Shown here piece after piece: positions 49,415-58,639 of a DNA stretch of 64,000 nt (positions are counted from its first letter, which is position 1; each line of letters begins with the position of its first letter). The stretch lies in NCBI RefSeq assembly GCF_007860185.1, contig NZ_SJPY01000007.1, positions 372,001-436,000 of the forward strand, read 5' to 3'. The notes under the pieces were generated by a model. That model saw only the letters and a list, made by a program, of their open reading frames with translations. It made no database searches and had not been told where the DNA came from. The stretch is from Novipirellula aureliae (GTDB taxonomy: Bacteria; Planctomycetota; Planctomycetia; Pirellulales; Pirellulaceae). Position numbers and translations under genes: made by a program.

Positions 49415-49893
49415 CTCGCCCCCTCCAATTCGCAAACTTTACGGTCCATTTCGCCCGCGATATCCTCGTCGGCCTCCACCTGTGAGAGCGCATGGATGGA
49501 AATGTTGTCGTCGTCCAAACAGATCGAAACGGTTCCGGGAGTCAACGTGATTGAATTCGCCAAAATGACGCGTCCCAATTCCGTTTTAGGGCCCATCTTG
49601 GTCGTCACCACACAGCGACGCAGAGGAAGATCGCGAGACAAGATGATCTTGGCAACCGTCAAGTTTGATTTGACGACTTCCATTCCCAGATAGGGGATAT
49701 ACCTCGCCAACGGCAGAATGCCTAATTCTAACGGAGTCCCTTCCTCGTCCACGATTTTCATTCGCAGCGATAACCACAAGCAGAAAAAACTGGAAAGTAC
49801 ACCGAGCGATAACAGAAATGGATTGTCAAAATGACCTGACCAAACACACCAAGAGGCGAATAGCAATCCAAGTAAAATCAGTGAGTATTTCAT
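49411..49893 (-). CDS. mnhE: Mrp-type antiporter subunit E
   Basis: 160 residues. Two N-terminal helices, then the conserved MnhE cytoplasmic domain: LARYIPYLGMEVVKSNLTVAK and ANSITLTPGTVSICLDDD. First gene of the operon; an ATG 18 nt upstream (49911) is an alternative start. I see no obvious promoter or regulatory gene between it and the divergent patatin gene. Confidence 0.92.
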   Translation of the reverse strand: MKYSLILLGLLFASWCVWSGHFDNPFLLSLGVLSSFFCLWLSLRMKIVDEEGTPLELGILPLARYIPYLGMEVVKSNLTVAKIILSRDLPLRRCVVTTKMGPKTELGRVILANSITLTPGTVSICLDDDNISIHALSQVEADEDIAGEMDRKVCELEGAR

Positions 49894-50069
49894 GAACAAA
49901 TTCCATCCCATTCATCGCGAAAGAGCGAACGAGCGGTAAATATAGTGCGACATTTACTTTCTTGAACAGGGCGGCTCAGCGAGCAAAGCCGGTTGTGGCT
50001 AGGATTTAGTAGAAAAACAGACGCCAAACCGTTCGCTTCTCTATAATGCATCCATTGAGAGTCGCCTCT

Positions 50070-51050
50070 ATGAAACTGACCAACTTTCTCCGAAATCGAA
50101 CCGCAAAGGGACAAAACGAGCCGATGCAAGCTCCGCGGATGCGGCGAGCCGTGATCGCTCTCGGAGGTGGCGGTGCCAGAGGACTTGCCCATCTGGGGGC
50201 GATCCAGGCGATCGGTGAGGCAGGAATCCGAATCGAACGATTTGTCGGAGTCAGTTTGGGAGCGATGGTAGGTGCAATGTGCGCCGCAGAACCGTCGGCT
50301 CCGAAAGTGCAAGCTCAAGCGCTGGAGTTTTTGTCGTCAGAGGCTTTTTCGCGGGACCAGCGACGATTGTTTGGTTCGACGAAACAGCCTATGGATGATT
50401 CGCAGAGTACCCTGATCGCTTGGTACAACCGCGTCAAGCATCTCTATTCCGCGCACCGCCGGTTAACTCGGGCGGCCACAACGCGATCTTTGCTGCCGTC
50501 GGAGTTGTTGGCTGCTGCTGTCGATGCCCTTATTCCTGATCGGCAGTTTTCTGATTTGCCAAGATCCCTCAGTATCGTCGCGGTCGATCTTCGCAGCGGC
50601 CATCGGGTCGTCATTGAAAACGGATCGGTTCGCCAAGCGGTGCTGGCATCGATGGCAATCCCAGGCATTTTTCCTCCCGTGGATATCGATGGAATGCTGC
50701 TCGCTGACATTGGGGTGATCGATTCCCTGCCATCGATTGTGGCAAAAACTTACGCATCCGATTTGTCGATCGCCGTCGATGTGGGCCAGTATCCAAACCG
50801 AGTCGAGGATTGCACCACCGCGCTCGATGTGATGATGCGCATGCAGGATATCGGCGAGAGAATGATGCGCCGCGAAAAGCGAGAGGCCTCCGATATCGTG
50901 ATTTGCCCTCAGCTGGATAGCATCGAGTGGTTCGATTTCCGCAAACCACTTTGGATTATTGAACGCGGGCACGCAGCCGCCCATCAAAAGTTGAAAGCTT
51001 GGCGCGCGGAAACTCGCAGGCCGCTGGAAACTCGTAGGCCGCCGCCTTGA
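50070..51050 (+). CDS. Patatin-like phospholipase
   Basis: 326 residues. Oxyanion motif GGGGARG at 32-38, nucleophile Ser62 in GVSLG, and Asp213 in ADIG where the family usually has DG[GA]. These form the Ser-Asp dyad of the patatin/RssA-type esterases. No signal peptide. Start ATG chosen after GAGAG; another ATG lies 24 nt upstream. The C-terminus ends with short repeated RRPLETRRP. Confidence 0.85.
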   Translation: MKLTNFLRNRTAKGQNEPMQAPRMRRAVIALGGGGARGLAHLGAIQAIGEAGIRIERFVGVSLGAMVGAMCAAEPSAPKVQAQALEFLSSEAFSRDQRRLFGSTKQPMDDSQSTLIAWYNRVKHLYSAHRRLTRAATTRSLLPSELLAAAVDALIPDRQFSDLPRSLSIVAVDLRSGHRVVIENGSVRQAVLASMAIPGIFPPVDIDGMLLADIGVIDSLPSIVAKTYASDLSIAVDVGQYPNRVEDCTTALDVMMRMQDIGERMMRREKREASDIVICPQLDSIEWFDFRKPLWIIERGHAAAHQKLKAWRAETRRPLETRRPPP

Positions 51051-51564
51051 TCGAACCCGACCGGATATTGCAATCCTATTCCCGTGAGCGTTCGCGACCG
51101 GATACGCGTTTTGCGTACCCGGCCCGTGAGATTGGTGATGAATCGGCGGCTCATGCCAAAGAGACATCGACGGAAACCAGCCCGTGGCCGCAAGCTGGTT
51201 GACGAAATAACCTCACGCAAGGCGAACTCGCGGAAGACGCTCAAGTACGAATGGAAAGATGGGTGGACATCTGTTGGTCAACCATGACTTCGCGATGCGT
51301 TTTGCATTTAGGAGCGACAGGACTAGGGTACGTCGTTCACCGCACCGGTCAACCTCCGATTTTACAAATTCCTTCCAGCCGAGTCGCCGGAAAGAGCGTA
51401 AAGCCTTCTGCATAAGTAAGTTAAGAATTTTGACCCGATTTTTCGAGCGACGCCCCACAGACCCCCCGAACATGGTTTTCGACGCTAGCAATAGCAGCCA
51501 CATGATTGTCTAGCTCGCCCGGGGGGTGGAAGCAGAGATTGATGACCAGCAGGGGGCGTCTCAC
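51051..51564. other. Non-coding region
   Basis: About 510 nt with open frames of Arg-rich composition only. I see no gene, RNA or clear hairpin here. Confidence 0.4.
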
Positions 51565-52902
51565 CTAGCGGAGTTTCAAAACCCGTCGGATGCGGGCGTT
51601 TACGATCGGGTCGCGTTCTTGCTCGAGTCGACTTCGTAGAGTTTGCATCATCTCGGGGTCGTTCATTGTCGCGATCACCGAGATCGTTTTCAGCCTCACC
51701 TCGCGGTACGAATCGTTGAGCAAAATGGCGAGCCAGGGTCGAGGATTCTCGATTCGTGAACGTGCAATCGCGTCGACGAGTGCTAAACGCGACGCGGAAT
51801 CAGGCGATGCAATCTGAGTCGCAATCTCGATCTGCTGTGCCGAGAAACCACGCCGCATCAGTTCCAATTTGGCCTTCTGCCGAAGGGATGCCTCTTCACT
51901 GCCGAGCCAATGGATGACCGATTGGTCGTCGTAGGATTCAAACGCGGAATCGGTTAAATAACTGGTGGGAACAATCGTACCGTTTGCAGCAGGCGGCGAT
52001 TGCGTGACAGCGAGCGGAGAAGCAGAAACAGGCACGGTCTCCGCCGCCAAGGAGTCGGGTTTGGTCGCTTGGATATCACGCAAAACAATGTTTTCACCTG
52101 ATTCAACGGGTCGCAGTTTCGATGCACTCGACCGATAAACGGACGCACCTGGCTTTGATTCTTGCGAGGGTTGCTCATCCGATGGAATGTGCGACGATGT
52201 TTCGCGGGACTGCGGGGTTGGCCAATCGGTCCACGCCCCGAAACTCTCCGCATCCGCAACGGGCAACGGCTTTGAGCGGACCATTAAACGCACCGGAGCG
52301 TTCTGGTCGAGCGGTTGGGTATCGAGGACGCTCGGCCCTGAACCCGTGCTGAGCGACATACTGCCGAGCGTTTGAGAGGCGAAATTGTAGAGGTTCTTTG
52401 AAGCAGCGTCATCTTTTTGCACCGACTCCATAATCGTTTGCTGGATCAAGGAAGTCGTCCATCCGGTGCGTCCCTCTGGGATTGCAGAGGAGATCCGGGC
52501 GAGTTGTTTAACGAGTTCTTCATGGTAGGTTCGCGAGTCCGACCAGTCAAAAGAGGTCCAATGGTTTTGCGATTGCCGAAGCAATTCGCAAGCGGTCCGA
52601 GCGACCTCGGTTTCTGGATCAAGGATGGCATCGACAAGTGGTTCGATTGCCGGAATACCAAGCTCCGAGATTTGAGCCAATCGCTGCTGCTTTTCGGGCA
52701 CCTGCAATTCACTAAAGCCGCTCATCAAACGGTTTACAATCCATTGGCGGCTTTGGCTACCGACGGCAAGGGTCACGCCAAACAAGAGCGTGATCATGGC
52801 AAAGAACTTTGCAGCCGTTCGGAAGGAGGACCTGGACGGACGGTTGCCATCAACGTGCAGAGCAAATGGGTTGGGGTGATTCGTGAAGTCGCCGGATTGC
52901 AT
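51565..52902 (-). CDS. Membrane-anchored HEAT-repeat protein
   Basis: 445 residues from the ATG after the upstream stop. One N-terminal helix (FFAMITLLFGVTLAVG), HEAT-like repeats at both ends (LGIPAIEPLVDAILDPETEV and LLNDSYREVRLKTISVIATM), and a Pro/Ser-rich central linker. Probably a scaffold facing the periplasm. It follows the DUF1573 gene on the same strand. Confidence 0.65.
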   Translation of the reverse strand: MQSGDFTNHPNPFALHVDGNRPSRSSFRTAAKFFAMITLLFGVTLAVGSQSRQWIVNRLMSGFSELQVPEKQQRLAQISELGIPAIEPLVDAILDPETEVARTACELLRQSQNHWTSFDWSDSRTYHEELVKQLARISSAIPEGRTGWTTSLIQQTIMESVQKDDAASKNLYNFASQTLGSMSLSTGSGPSVLDTQPLDQNAPVRLMVRSKPLPVADAESFGAWTDWPTPQSRETSSHIPSDEQPSQESKPGASVYRSSASKLRPVESGENIVLRDIQATKPDSLAAETVPVSASPLAVTQSPPAANGTIVPTSYLTDSAFESYDDQSVIHWLGSEEASLRQKAKLELMRRGFSAQQIEIATQIASPDSASRLALVDAIARSRIENPRPWLAILLNDSYREVRLKTISVIATMNDPEMMQTLRSRLEQERDPIVNARIRRVLKLR

Positions 52903-52928
52903 TGCAAGTTCATTCGTAACAAAGTGGT

Positions 52929-53936
52929 TTACTTGGCGGACAACGTTCCGGTGACGATACAATCTGCAGACGGATCGCCGGGCAAATCCGTGATGATGCG
53001 AATCGTTTGAGAGATCTGAGCGGCTTGTCCATCTCCTTCGAACTTCATTTTGACGAAGTGCAACTTTTTACTGCCGACGGGAACTTCGAATGTAAATCGC
53101 TTGTCGTCGCAAACGACTTCTTTCACGGAAAAAGGCTCATCTCCTTTGACAACCAAGCGTTTTTCAACAACGGCGTCGGCGGATGTCGATCCCAACGTCA
53201 CCGCGGCTGGCGAAACACTCAACGCGGCTCGAGCGCGGCCTGAAATCGCCATTTCGGTGGTCGGAAAACTGCGATCGTTGCTGATCAGCGTCAATCGCTC
53301 TTGAATCTCACCTTCCGGTACATCCTCTTGCATCGTGACATGCATCCGATAACGCACCAATCCAGGCGATAGCTCAGGTTGTCCGAGCGAAACCTTCAAG
53401 TTGCTGCAGTGGCTGCGGACGTCGGTGATTCGCCAGTTGCTGTTACCGGTATGCGAGATGACCACATCACGCTCTTGGGGTTTACCCGATCGGAATTCGC
53501 CGAATGCGACTTCGGGTGGATCAAACGTGATGTCAGTACGGATGTAGCCGCTGACCTTCAATTGAACTTCCGCGTAATAGGGCTTATCGAATACGACCGT
53601 AAAAGTCGCTCCCTTCTTGCCAACGAACGTACTGGTGTTGAACGTCGCGACGACCGCTCCGGTCTCGTGAGTTTTGAGGGTATCTTTGGTGACCGAAGGG
53701 GTGGTGCATCCACAACTGCTTCGCACCGCCGCAATATGCACATCCTCTTCGTAGAGATTGGTGAGTTCGAAATGGAACTCCGCTTTCGCGCCGCGTCCGA
53801 CCGTTCGGAAATCGTGAGATTGGACCTTGAACATCTTGTCTGCCCAATTCTGGGCTCGCAGCGGTGTTCCCGAGAAAAAGCCACCCACCACCATACCTAC
53901 GAACAATACGAAACAGCGACTCAACATTGAACCCAT
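52929..53936 (-). CDS. Secreted DUF1573 protein
   Basis: 335 residues with signal peptide (VLFVGMVVGGFFSGTPLRAQ) and a DUF1573 domain marked by VRSSCGCTTPSV; the rest is two or three Ig-like beta domains (GEFRSGKPQERDVVISHTG). It probably acts in the periplasm or on the cell surface; function unknown. A second ATG lies 9 nt into the gene. Confidence 0.82.
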   Translation of the reverse strand: MGSMLSRCFVLFVGMVVGGFFSGTPLRAQNWADKMFKVQSHDFRTVGRGAKAEFHFELTNLYEEDVHIAAVRSSCGCTTPSVTKDTLKTHETGAVVATFNTSTFVGKKGATFTVVFDKPYYAEVQLKVSGYIRTDITFDPPEVAFGEFRSGKPQERDVVISHTGNSNWRITDVRSHCSNLKVSLGQPELSPGLVRYRMHVTMQEDVPEGEIQERLTLISNDRSFPTTEMAISGRARAALSVSPAAVTLGSTSADAVVEKRLVVKGDEPFSVKEVVCDDKRFTFEVPVGSKKLHFVKMKFEGDGQAAQISQTIRIITDLPGDPSADCIVTGTLSAK

Positions 53937-54183
53937 GCCAGGAAAGAGGAATTAAATGAAGACGAGAATTTCAACCGCTGCACCATAGCAACATTTCTTG
54001 GATGTCTAAAGACAGATTTTGACAGTTTACGATTTGAGCCCAAGTGCAAAATAACACGATCCCGTTAGCATCAGGCGAAGGCCTTTTAACTTCGGTCCAC
54101 TCAACGAGTGTTTGATTCGCGATGACGAGTGCTCCCCAAACGGAGTGCTCTCCAAAGGCAGAGGACGAATGTCCCCGATTTTC

Positions 54184-54248
54184 AGGGTGCCCCGTCTAGC
54201 CAAGCCCGTCTAGCCAAGCCCGTCTAGCCAAGCCCGTTAGCCAAGCCC
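54184..54248. repeat. 14-bp tandem repeat covering the uxaC 3' end
   Basis: About four units of CTAGCCAAGCCCGT, the innermost lacking C of CTAG, in tandem. The stop codon and last residues of uxaC lie in the first units; the rest are outside the gene. Confidence 0.85.
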
Positions 54249-55642
54249 GTGAACTGCTTCGCGTTGGCGTAGCAGATGTCCCGGACCATGCCGCCGACCA
54301 AATCGAAGTCGCCCGGCAGTTGGCCCAACTGCATATCGCGGCCGAGTAAATTGCACAGTACACGCCGGAAGTATTCATGACGTGGATAGGACATAAACGA
54401 ACGAGAATCGGTCAGCATCCCAACAAACCGCGAAAGTAACCCCAGGTTTGCTAGCGTTCGTATTTGCCACTCCATCGCCTCCTTTTGATCCAGGAACCAC
54501 CACCCCGAACCGAATTGCATCTTGCCCGGAATCGATCCATCTTGAAAGTTACCCACCATCGTTGCAAAGGCGTAGTTGTCTGCAGGGTTCAAGTTATAGA
54601 CGATCGTTTTCGGCAAAGCGTTTTCTTGGTCGAGCCGATCGAGGAGCTGACCGAGGGGTGCGATCTGCGGGGTATCTGCGATCGAATCGAACCCGGTATC
54701 AGGACCGACGGAGTTGAACAAGCGAGTGTTATTGTTACGGCGAGCTCCGAGGTGCAATTGCATCGTCCAACCTTTTTCAGCGTTCCAACGCCCAACCGAG
54801 AGCAGGATGTGGCTGGCGAACTGGCCCATTTCCACGCTCGTCACGGCCGTTCCGGAACGAGCTTTGCCGAAGATCGCTGCTGCCTCGGCATCGCTCGGAA
54901 AGTCTGCATAACATTTCTCCATGCCGTGGTCGGAGAGACGCCCACCGATTTCATGAAAGAAATCGTGGCGTTTCTTGAGTGCATCAAGGAACTCATCCAG
55001 CGTAGAAATACTCTGGCCCGTAGCTCGCTCCAAGGCATCGACCCAATCATTCCAAACTTGTGGTTGATGCACGTTGAACGCCTTGTCAGGGCGAAACGTC
55101 GGAAAAACCTTGGTGCTGAGCTCCGACTTGGCGATGGCTTGGTGATACGATAGATCGTCCGTTGGATCGTCTGTCGTGCCGACCACTTTGACCTTGAATC
55201 GATTCAGGATGCCATGCGCGGAAAGCTCCGCTGAAGCGAGTAGCTCGTTGGCTTGCTCCCAAACCGCCGGTGCGGTTTGTTCGTTCAGCAACACGTCGAT
55301 GCCGAAATAGCGTTTCAGCTCCAAGTGCGTCCAGTGATACAGCGGGTTGCACAAGGTTTGTGGTACCGTCCGCGCCCAAGCCAAAAACTTGTCATACGGA
55401 TCGGCATCCCCGGTGCAGAGTCGCTCTTCAACCCCTGCGGCCCGCATTGCTCGCCATTTGTAGTGGTCGCCTTCGAGCCAAATCTCAAACAAATTATTGA
55501 ACTGGCGGTTTTCCGCCACATCCTTCGGCGGCAAATGACAATGGTAATCCAAAATCGGTTCGCTCACGGCGTAATCATGAAACAGCCGACGGGACGCCTC
55601 GGTCTCCAACAGAAACTCTTCGTGAATAAATGGAACCTTCAT
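54224..55642 (-). CDS. uxaC: Glucuronate isomerase
   Basis: 472 residues. UxaC interconverts D-glucuronate and D-fructuronate, the first step of uronate catabolism. Metal-site motif YHCHLPPKDVAENR near the N-terminus, then HWTHLELKRYFGI, QLHLGARRNNNTRLF and GMLTDSRSFMSYPRHEYFRRVL are present. The C-terminus GLANGLG is encoded by a 14-bp tandem repeat. No other uronate pathway genes are adjacent. Confidence 0.95.
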   Translation of the reverse strand: MKVPFIHEEFLLETEASRRLFHDYAVSEPILDYHCHLPPKDVAENRQFNNLFEIWLEGDHYKWRAMRAAGVEERLCTGDADPYDKFLAWARTVPQTLCNPLYHWTHLELKRYFGIDVLLNEQTAPAVWEQANELLASAELSAHGILNRFKVKVVGTTDDPTDDLSYHQAIAKSELSTKVFPTFRPDKAFNVHQPQVWNDWVDALERATGQSISTLDEFLDALKKRHDFFHEIGGRLSDHGMEKCYADFPSDAEAAAIFGKARSGTAVTSVEMGQFASHILLSVGRWNAEKGWTMQLHLGARRNNNTRLFNSVGPDTGFDSIADTPQIAPLGQLLDRLDQENALPKTIVYNLNPADNYAFATMVGNFQDGSIPGKMQFGSGWWFLDQKEAMEWQIRTLANLGLLSRFVGMLTDSRSFMSYPRHEYFRRVLCNLLGRDMQLGQLPGDFDLVGGMVRDICYANAKQFTGLANGLG

Positions 55643-56198
55643 CGAAACTCAACTTACCTTTTTCCGAAGTATGAAAGAATATGCAGCTCCAATATACCAA
55701 GCTGCTGGTGTCCTTGATAGAAACCACGATGGATGTCTTGGACGAGCCATTGGGAGGCAATCTCTCGTGACACGGGTTTCTCGCTGCTGAAGATCCCACA
55801 CGCTGGGGTCTTTATCAAGATCCACTACCATTTATCCCGCTCCTAAGATGCCATCCACTTCATCGCTATTCACTTCATCGCTCATCCACTTCACTTCTCC
55901 GGCCGAGCGATTCGTCGCAGCTGTTTCTTGGTGCCTTGGCTACGCGGGTCACTCGTTCTCGATCCCAATTTAACTTTCGGGCTCGGGTGACCGGGATAGC
56001 GACCTCTGATATGCCAACGAGGCTAGGGGAATGGCGGGTAGCCTGAATGGTTACGGCGCATCATACTTGTGCTTTGTCTTGCGCGAATTGTTTTGCACGA
56101 AAACGGGCGTGGCTAGTGTTTCTATCGGATTCAAACTTCGCGTTGGCGGTAGGATGTTGACAAAGCAAGAGCCCATTTCATAGGAAAAGAGCATCAAA
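55643..56198. other. Non-coding region with a GTAGTGGAT half-hairpin
   Basis: No gene. 55803-55828 repeats, on the minus strand, one arm of the hairpin at 32731-32786 (GTAGTGGATCTTGATAAAG). The terC promoter should lie at its right end; no yybP-ykoY-like riboswitch is recognisable. Confidence 0.5.
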
Positions 56199-57068
56199 AT
56201 GCAGTGGATGATATCAGCGACCGACTCGGTTGGATTGCTTGCTTCGGCGACCGGCGTAGCGGATGGACCGGTCGAGAGTTTCTTTTCGCTGCATGGCATC
56301 TTTACCCTCGGGATGCTGGTGCTTTTGCAAGTCGTATTGGGCTTCGACAATTTGCTCTACATTTCGATCGAGAGCAAACGAGTGGAGGAGAGCCAGCAGT
56401 CCAAGGTACGGCAGGTCGGCATTGGTTTGGCAATTCTGTTTCGAATCATACTGCTGTATCTGATCATTCACTTGATCGCGTTGCTTGAGGATCCTTTTTA
56501 TGAATACAGTAGCAAGTTGATCGAGGCCAAAATCTCCGGACACAGTCTGATTGTCTTGTTCGGTGGCGCGTTCATCTTATGGACGGCGATCAAGGAAATC
56601 TATCACTTGCTGGCGATCCATGAGGTTGGTGATGGATCAAAAAAGTCAGAGAAACAGAGTTTTGGCAAGACGATTGCTTTGATCGTCACCATGAATTTGG
56701 TCTTTTCATTTGACTCGATCCTGAGTGCCATGGCGTTGACAAAGAACTTCGCCATCATGGCAACGGCCGTCGTGATTAGTGGTGTGATGATGATCTGGTT
56801 GGCCGATCGGGTTGCCGAATTCCTGAAAAAGAACCGCATGTACGAAGTGCTCGGTTTGTTTATCCTGTTTATTGTCGGCGTCATGCTGACGAGCGAAGGA
56901 GGGCATTTGGCCGACCTGCATCTGTTTGGGCATATCGTGATGCCGATGGCGAAGAGTACTTTTTACTTTGTCTTGGCGGTCTTGATCGTCGTCGATGTGG
57001 TTCAAAGCCGATACCAAAAACGCTTGCTTGCTGAACAAGCTGCCCAGCAGAACGGGCTGTCGATTTAA
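56199..57068 (+). CDS. TerC-family membrane protein
   Basis: 289 residues, about eight helices. The TerC signature pairs LGFDNLLYI and FSFDSILSAMAL contain the conserved Asp residues thought to bind metal; relatives such as Alx and MeeF export Mn2+. The last four residues (GLSI) and stop codon lie inside a palindromic repeat that starts at 57053, so the native end was altered. Confidence 0.85.
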   Translation: MQWMISATDSVGLLASATGVADGPVESFFSLHGIFTLGMLVLLQVVLGFDNLLYISIESKRVEESQQSKVRQVGIGLAILFRIILLYLIIHLIALLEDPFYEYSSKLIEAKISGHSLIVLFGGAFILWTAIKEIYHLLAIHEVGDGSKKSEKQSFGKTIALIVTMNLVFSFDSILSAMALTKNFAIMATAVVISGVMMIWLADRVAEFLKKNRMYEVLGLFILFIVGVMLTSEGGHLADLHLFGHIVMPMAKSTFYFVLAVLIVVDVVQSRYQKRLLAEQAAQQNGLSI

Positions 57069-57170
57069 TCGGTTTGACTCGACTGATTGTTTAACGTCAA
57101 GCCATAGGCGACCGATTATGGAAAAGCTGACGCCTTCGGCTAAGCGTTAAACGATTAAATCGACAGGCCG
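57053..57170. repeat. Palindromic ~118-bp element, copy 2
   Basis: Arms CGGGCTGTCGATTTAATCG (57053-57071) and CGATTAAATCGACAGGCCG (one mismatch) bracket the same core as at 12955-13082. It overlaps the 3' end of terC. Confidence 0.86.
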
Positions 57171-57274
57171 AGAAGTCGCCGGCATGATTGGCCATCGTCG
57201 CCTTTCACACAATCTTTCACCCAATCACATTCATTTGATAAAAAACACAACAAGAAGATGGAATCGGACGGATC

Positions 57275-58579
57275 ATGAGCTTGGAATTATCGGAATTTGG
57301 AGAGCAACTCGGCGTTGGTAGCGGAATCAGCGAGTTGATGGACGATCTCGGCAACGCTTTGGCGATCGCCGCGACGTCACCAGGCAACGAGCGAGTTTGC
57401 ATGCTCGGAGGCGGCCAACCAGCACACATTGCTGAAATGGACGCGGTTTGGCGGCAGCGAACCGAAGCGATCTTGGCCAAACCAGGTTTACTCGAGCATA
57501 CCCTTGGTCATTACGAACCGCCTGTCGGAAACACCCCCTTTCGCACGGCCATGGCCAACCTGCTGCGCCGCCAATACGATTGGGACCTCTCCGCCGATAA
57601 CATCGCCGTGACGGCTGGAGGGCAAACGGCCTTCTTTCTGCTCTTCAACGCGTTGGCTGGTAAGTTCCGAGACGGAAGACGCAAAAAAATCTTGCTTCCG
57701 CTCGTACCCGAATACATCGGTTACGCGAACCAGTCTGTCAATGCGGAAAGGGGGCCAGGCGACGGTTTGTTCCGAGCGATAAAGCCACGCATCGAAATCA
57801 CAGGGAAACACGAGTTTAAGTATCGAGTCGATTTCGATGCCCTAGAAGTTACCGACGACATCGCAGCAATCTGTGTTTCCCGGCCTACCAATCCGACCGG
57901 TAACGTGCTCACCGATGCCGAAATTGACCGGCTTTCGCGTTTAGCCCACCAGCATCGTATCCCGTTGATTATCGACAACGCATATGGAGCGCCCTTTCCA
58001 AACGCGATTTTTTCGGAGACGCGGTTGATTTGGAACGACAACACGATCTTGACTTTAAGCCTATCAAAGATCGGCTTGCCGGGAACTCGAACAGGAATCG
58101 TCGTTGCGAATACGGAGATTATTCAGTCGTTGTCGTCGATGATGTCAATCGTTGGTCTTGCGAACAATAACTTTGGTCAAGCATTGGTGACGCCATTGAT
58201 CGAATCCGGAGAGGTTTTGCGACTGAGCAATGAAGTCGTGCAACCCTTCTATCGCGAGAAATCACGACTGGCCCAACAGTGGGCGCACGAATTTTTCGAT
58301 GATTCCTTGCCCTATTTTTTGCATCGTAGCGAAGGGGCGTTCTTTTTATGGATGTGGTTCAAGGATCTACCAATCTCATCGCAGGAACTTTACCAGCGGC
58401 TGAAACGACGTAATGTCTTGGTCGTTCCAGGCAACTACTTTTTCTTCGGAATGGACCACTCCGATTGGAAACATGCAAGCGAATGTTTGCGAGTCACTTT
58501 TACCATGCCTGACGGCGACGTCAAAACAGGTTATAAAATAATCGCCGAAGAGGTTGCCCGCGCTTATCGAGAAAATTAA
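57275..58579 (+). CDS. avtA: Valine-pyruvate aminotransferase
   Basis: 434 residues, fold type I PLP enzyme. AvtA transfers an amino group between valine and pyruvate. The PLP Lys265 lies in LSLSKIGLPGTRTG; Asn206 (RPTNPTGN) and Asp234/Tyr237 (IIDNAYGAP) match. The N-terminal GGGQPAHIAEM and GHYEPPVGNTPFR are characteristic of AvtA rather than AspC. Confidence 0.9.
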   Translation: MSLELSEFGEQLGVGSGISELMDDLGNALAIAATSPGNERVCMLGGGQPAHIAEMDAVWRQRTEAILAKPGLLEHTLGHYEPPVGNTPFRTAMANLLRRQYDWDLSADNIAVTAGGQTAFFLLFNALAGKFRDGRRKKILLPLVPEYIGYANQSVNAERGPGDGLFRAIKPRIEITGKHEFKYRVDFDALEVTDDIAAICVSRPTNPTGNVLTDAEIDRLSRLAHQHRIPLIIDNAYGAPFPNAIFSETRLIWNDNTILTLSLSKIGLPGTRTGIVVANTEIIQSLSSMMSIVGLANNNFGQALVTPLIESGEVLRLSNEVVQPFYREKSRLAQQWAHEFFDDSLPYFLHRSEGAFFLWMWFKDLPISSQELYQRLKRRNVLVVPGNYFFFGMDHSDWKHASECLRVTFTMPDGDVKTGYKIIAEEVARAYREN

Positions 58580-58639
58580 GCGATTCGGCCTACCCAGGCC
58601 CCCCCCAGTTTTCACATCCTTCTTACCAACTGATCCAAC

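Noticed and set aside
56040-56198. Manganese riboswitch (yybP-ykoY) before terC
   Set aside because: No matching paired conserved segments seen by eye; a covariance-model scan would decide.
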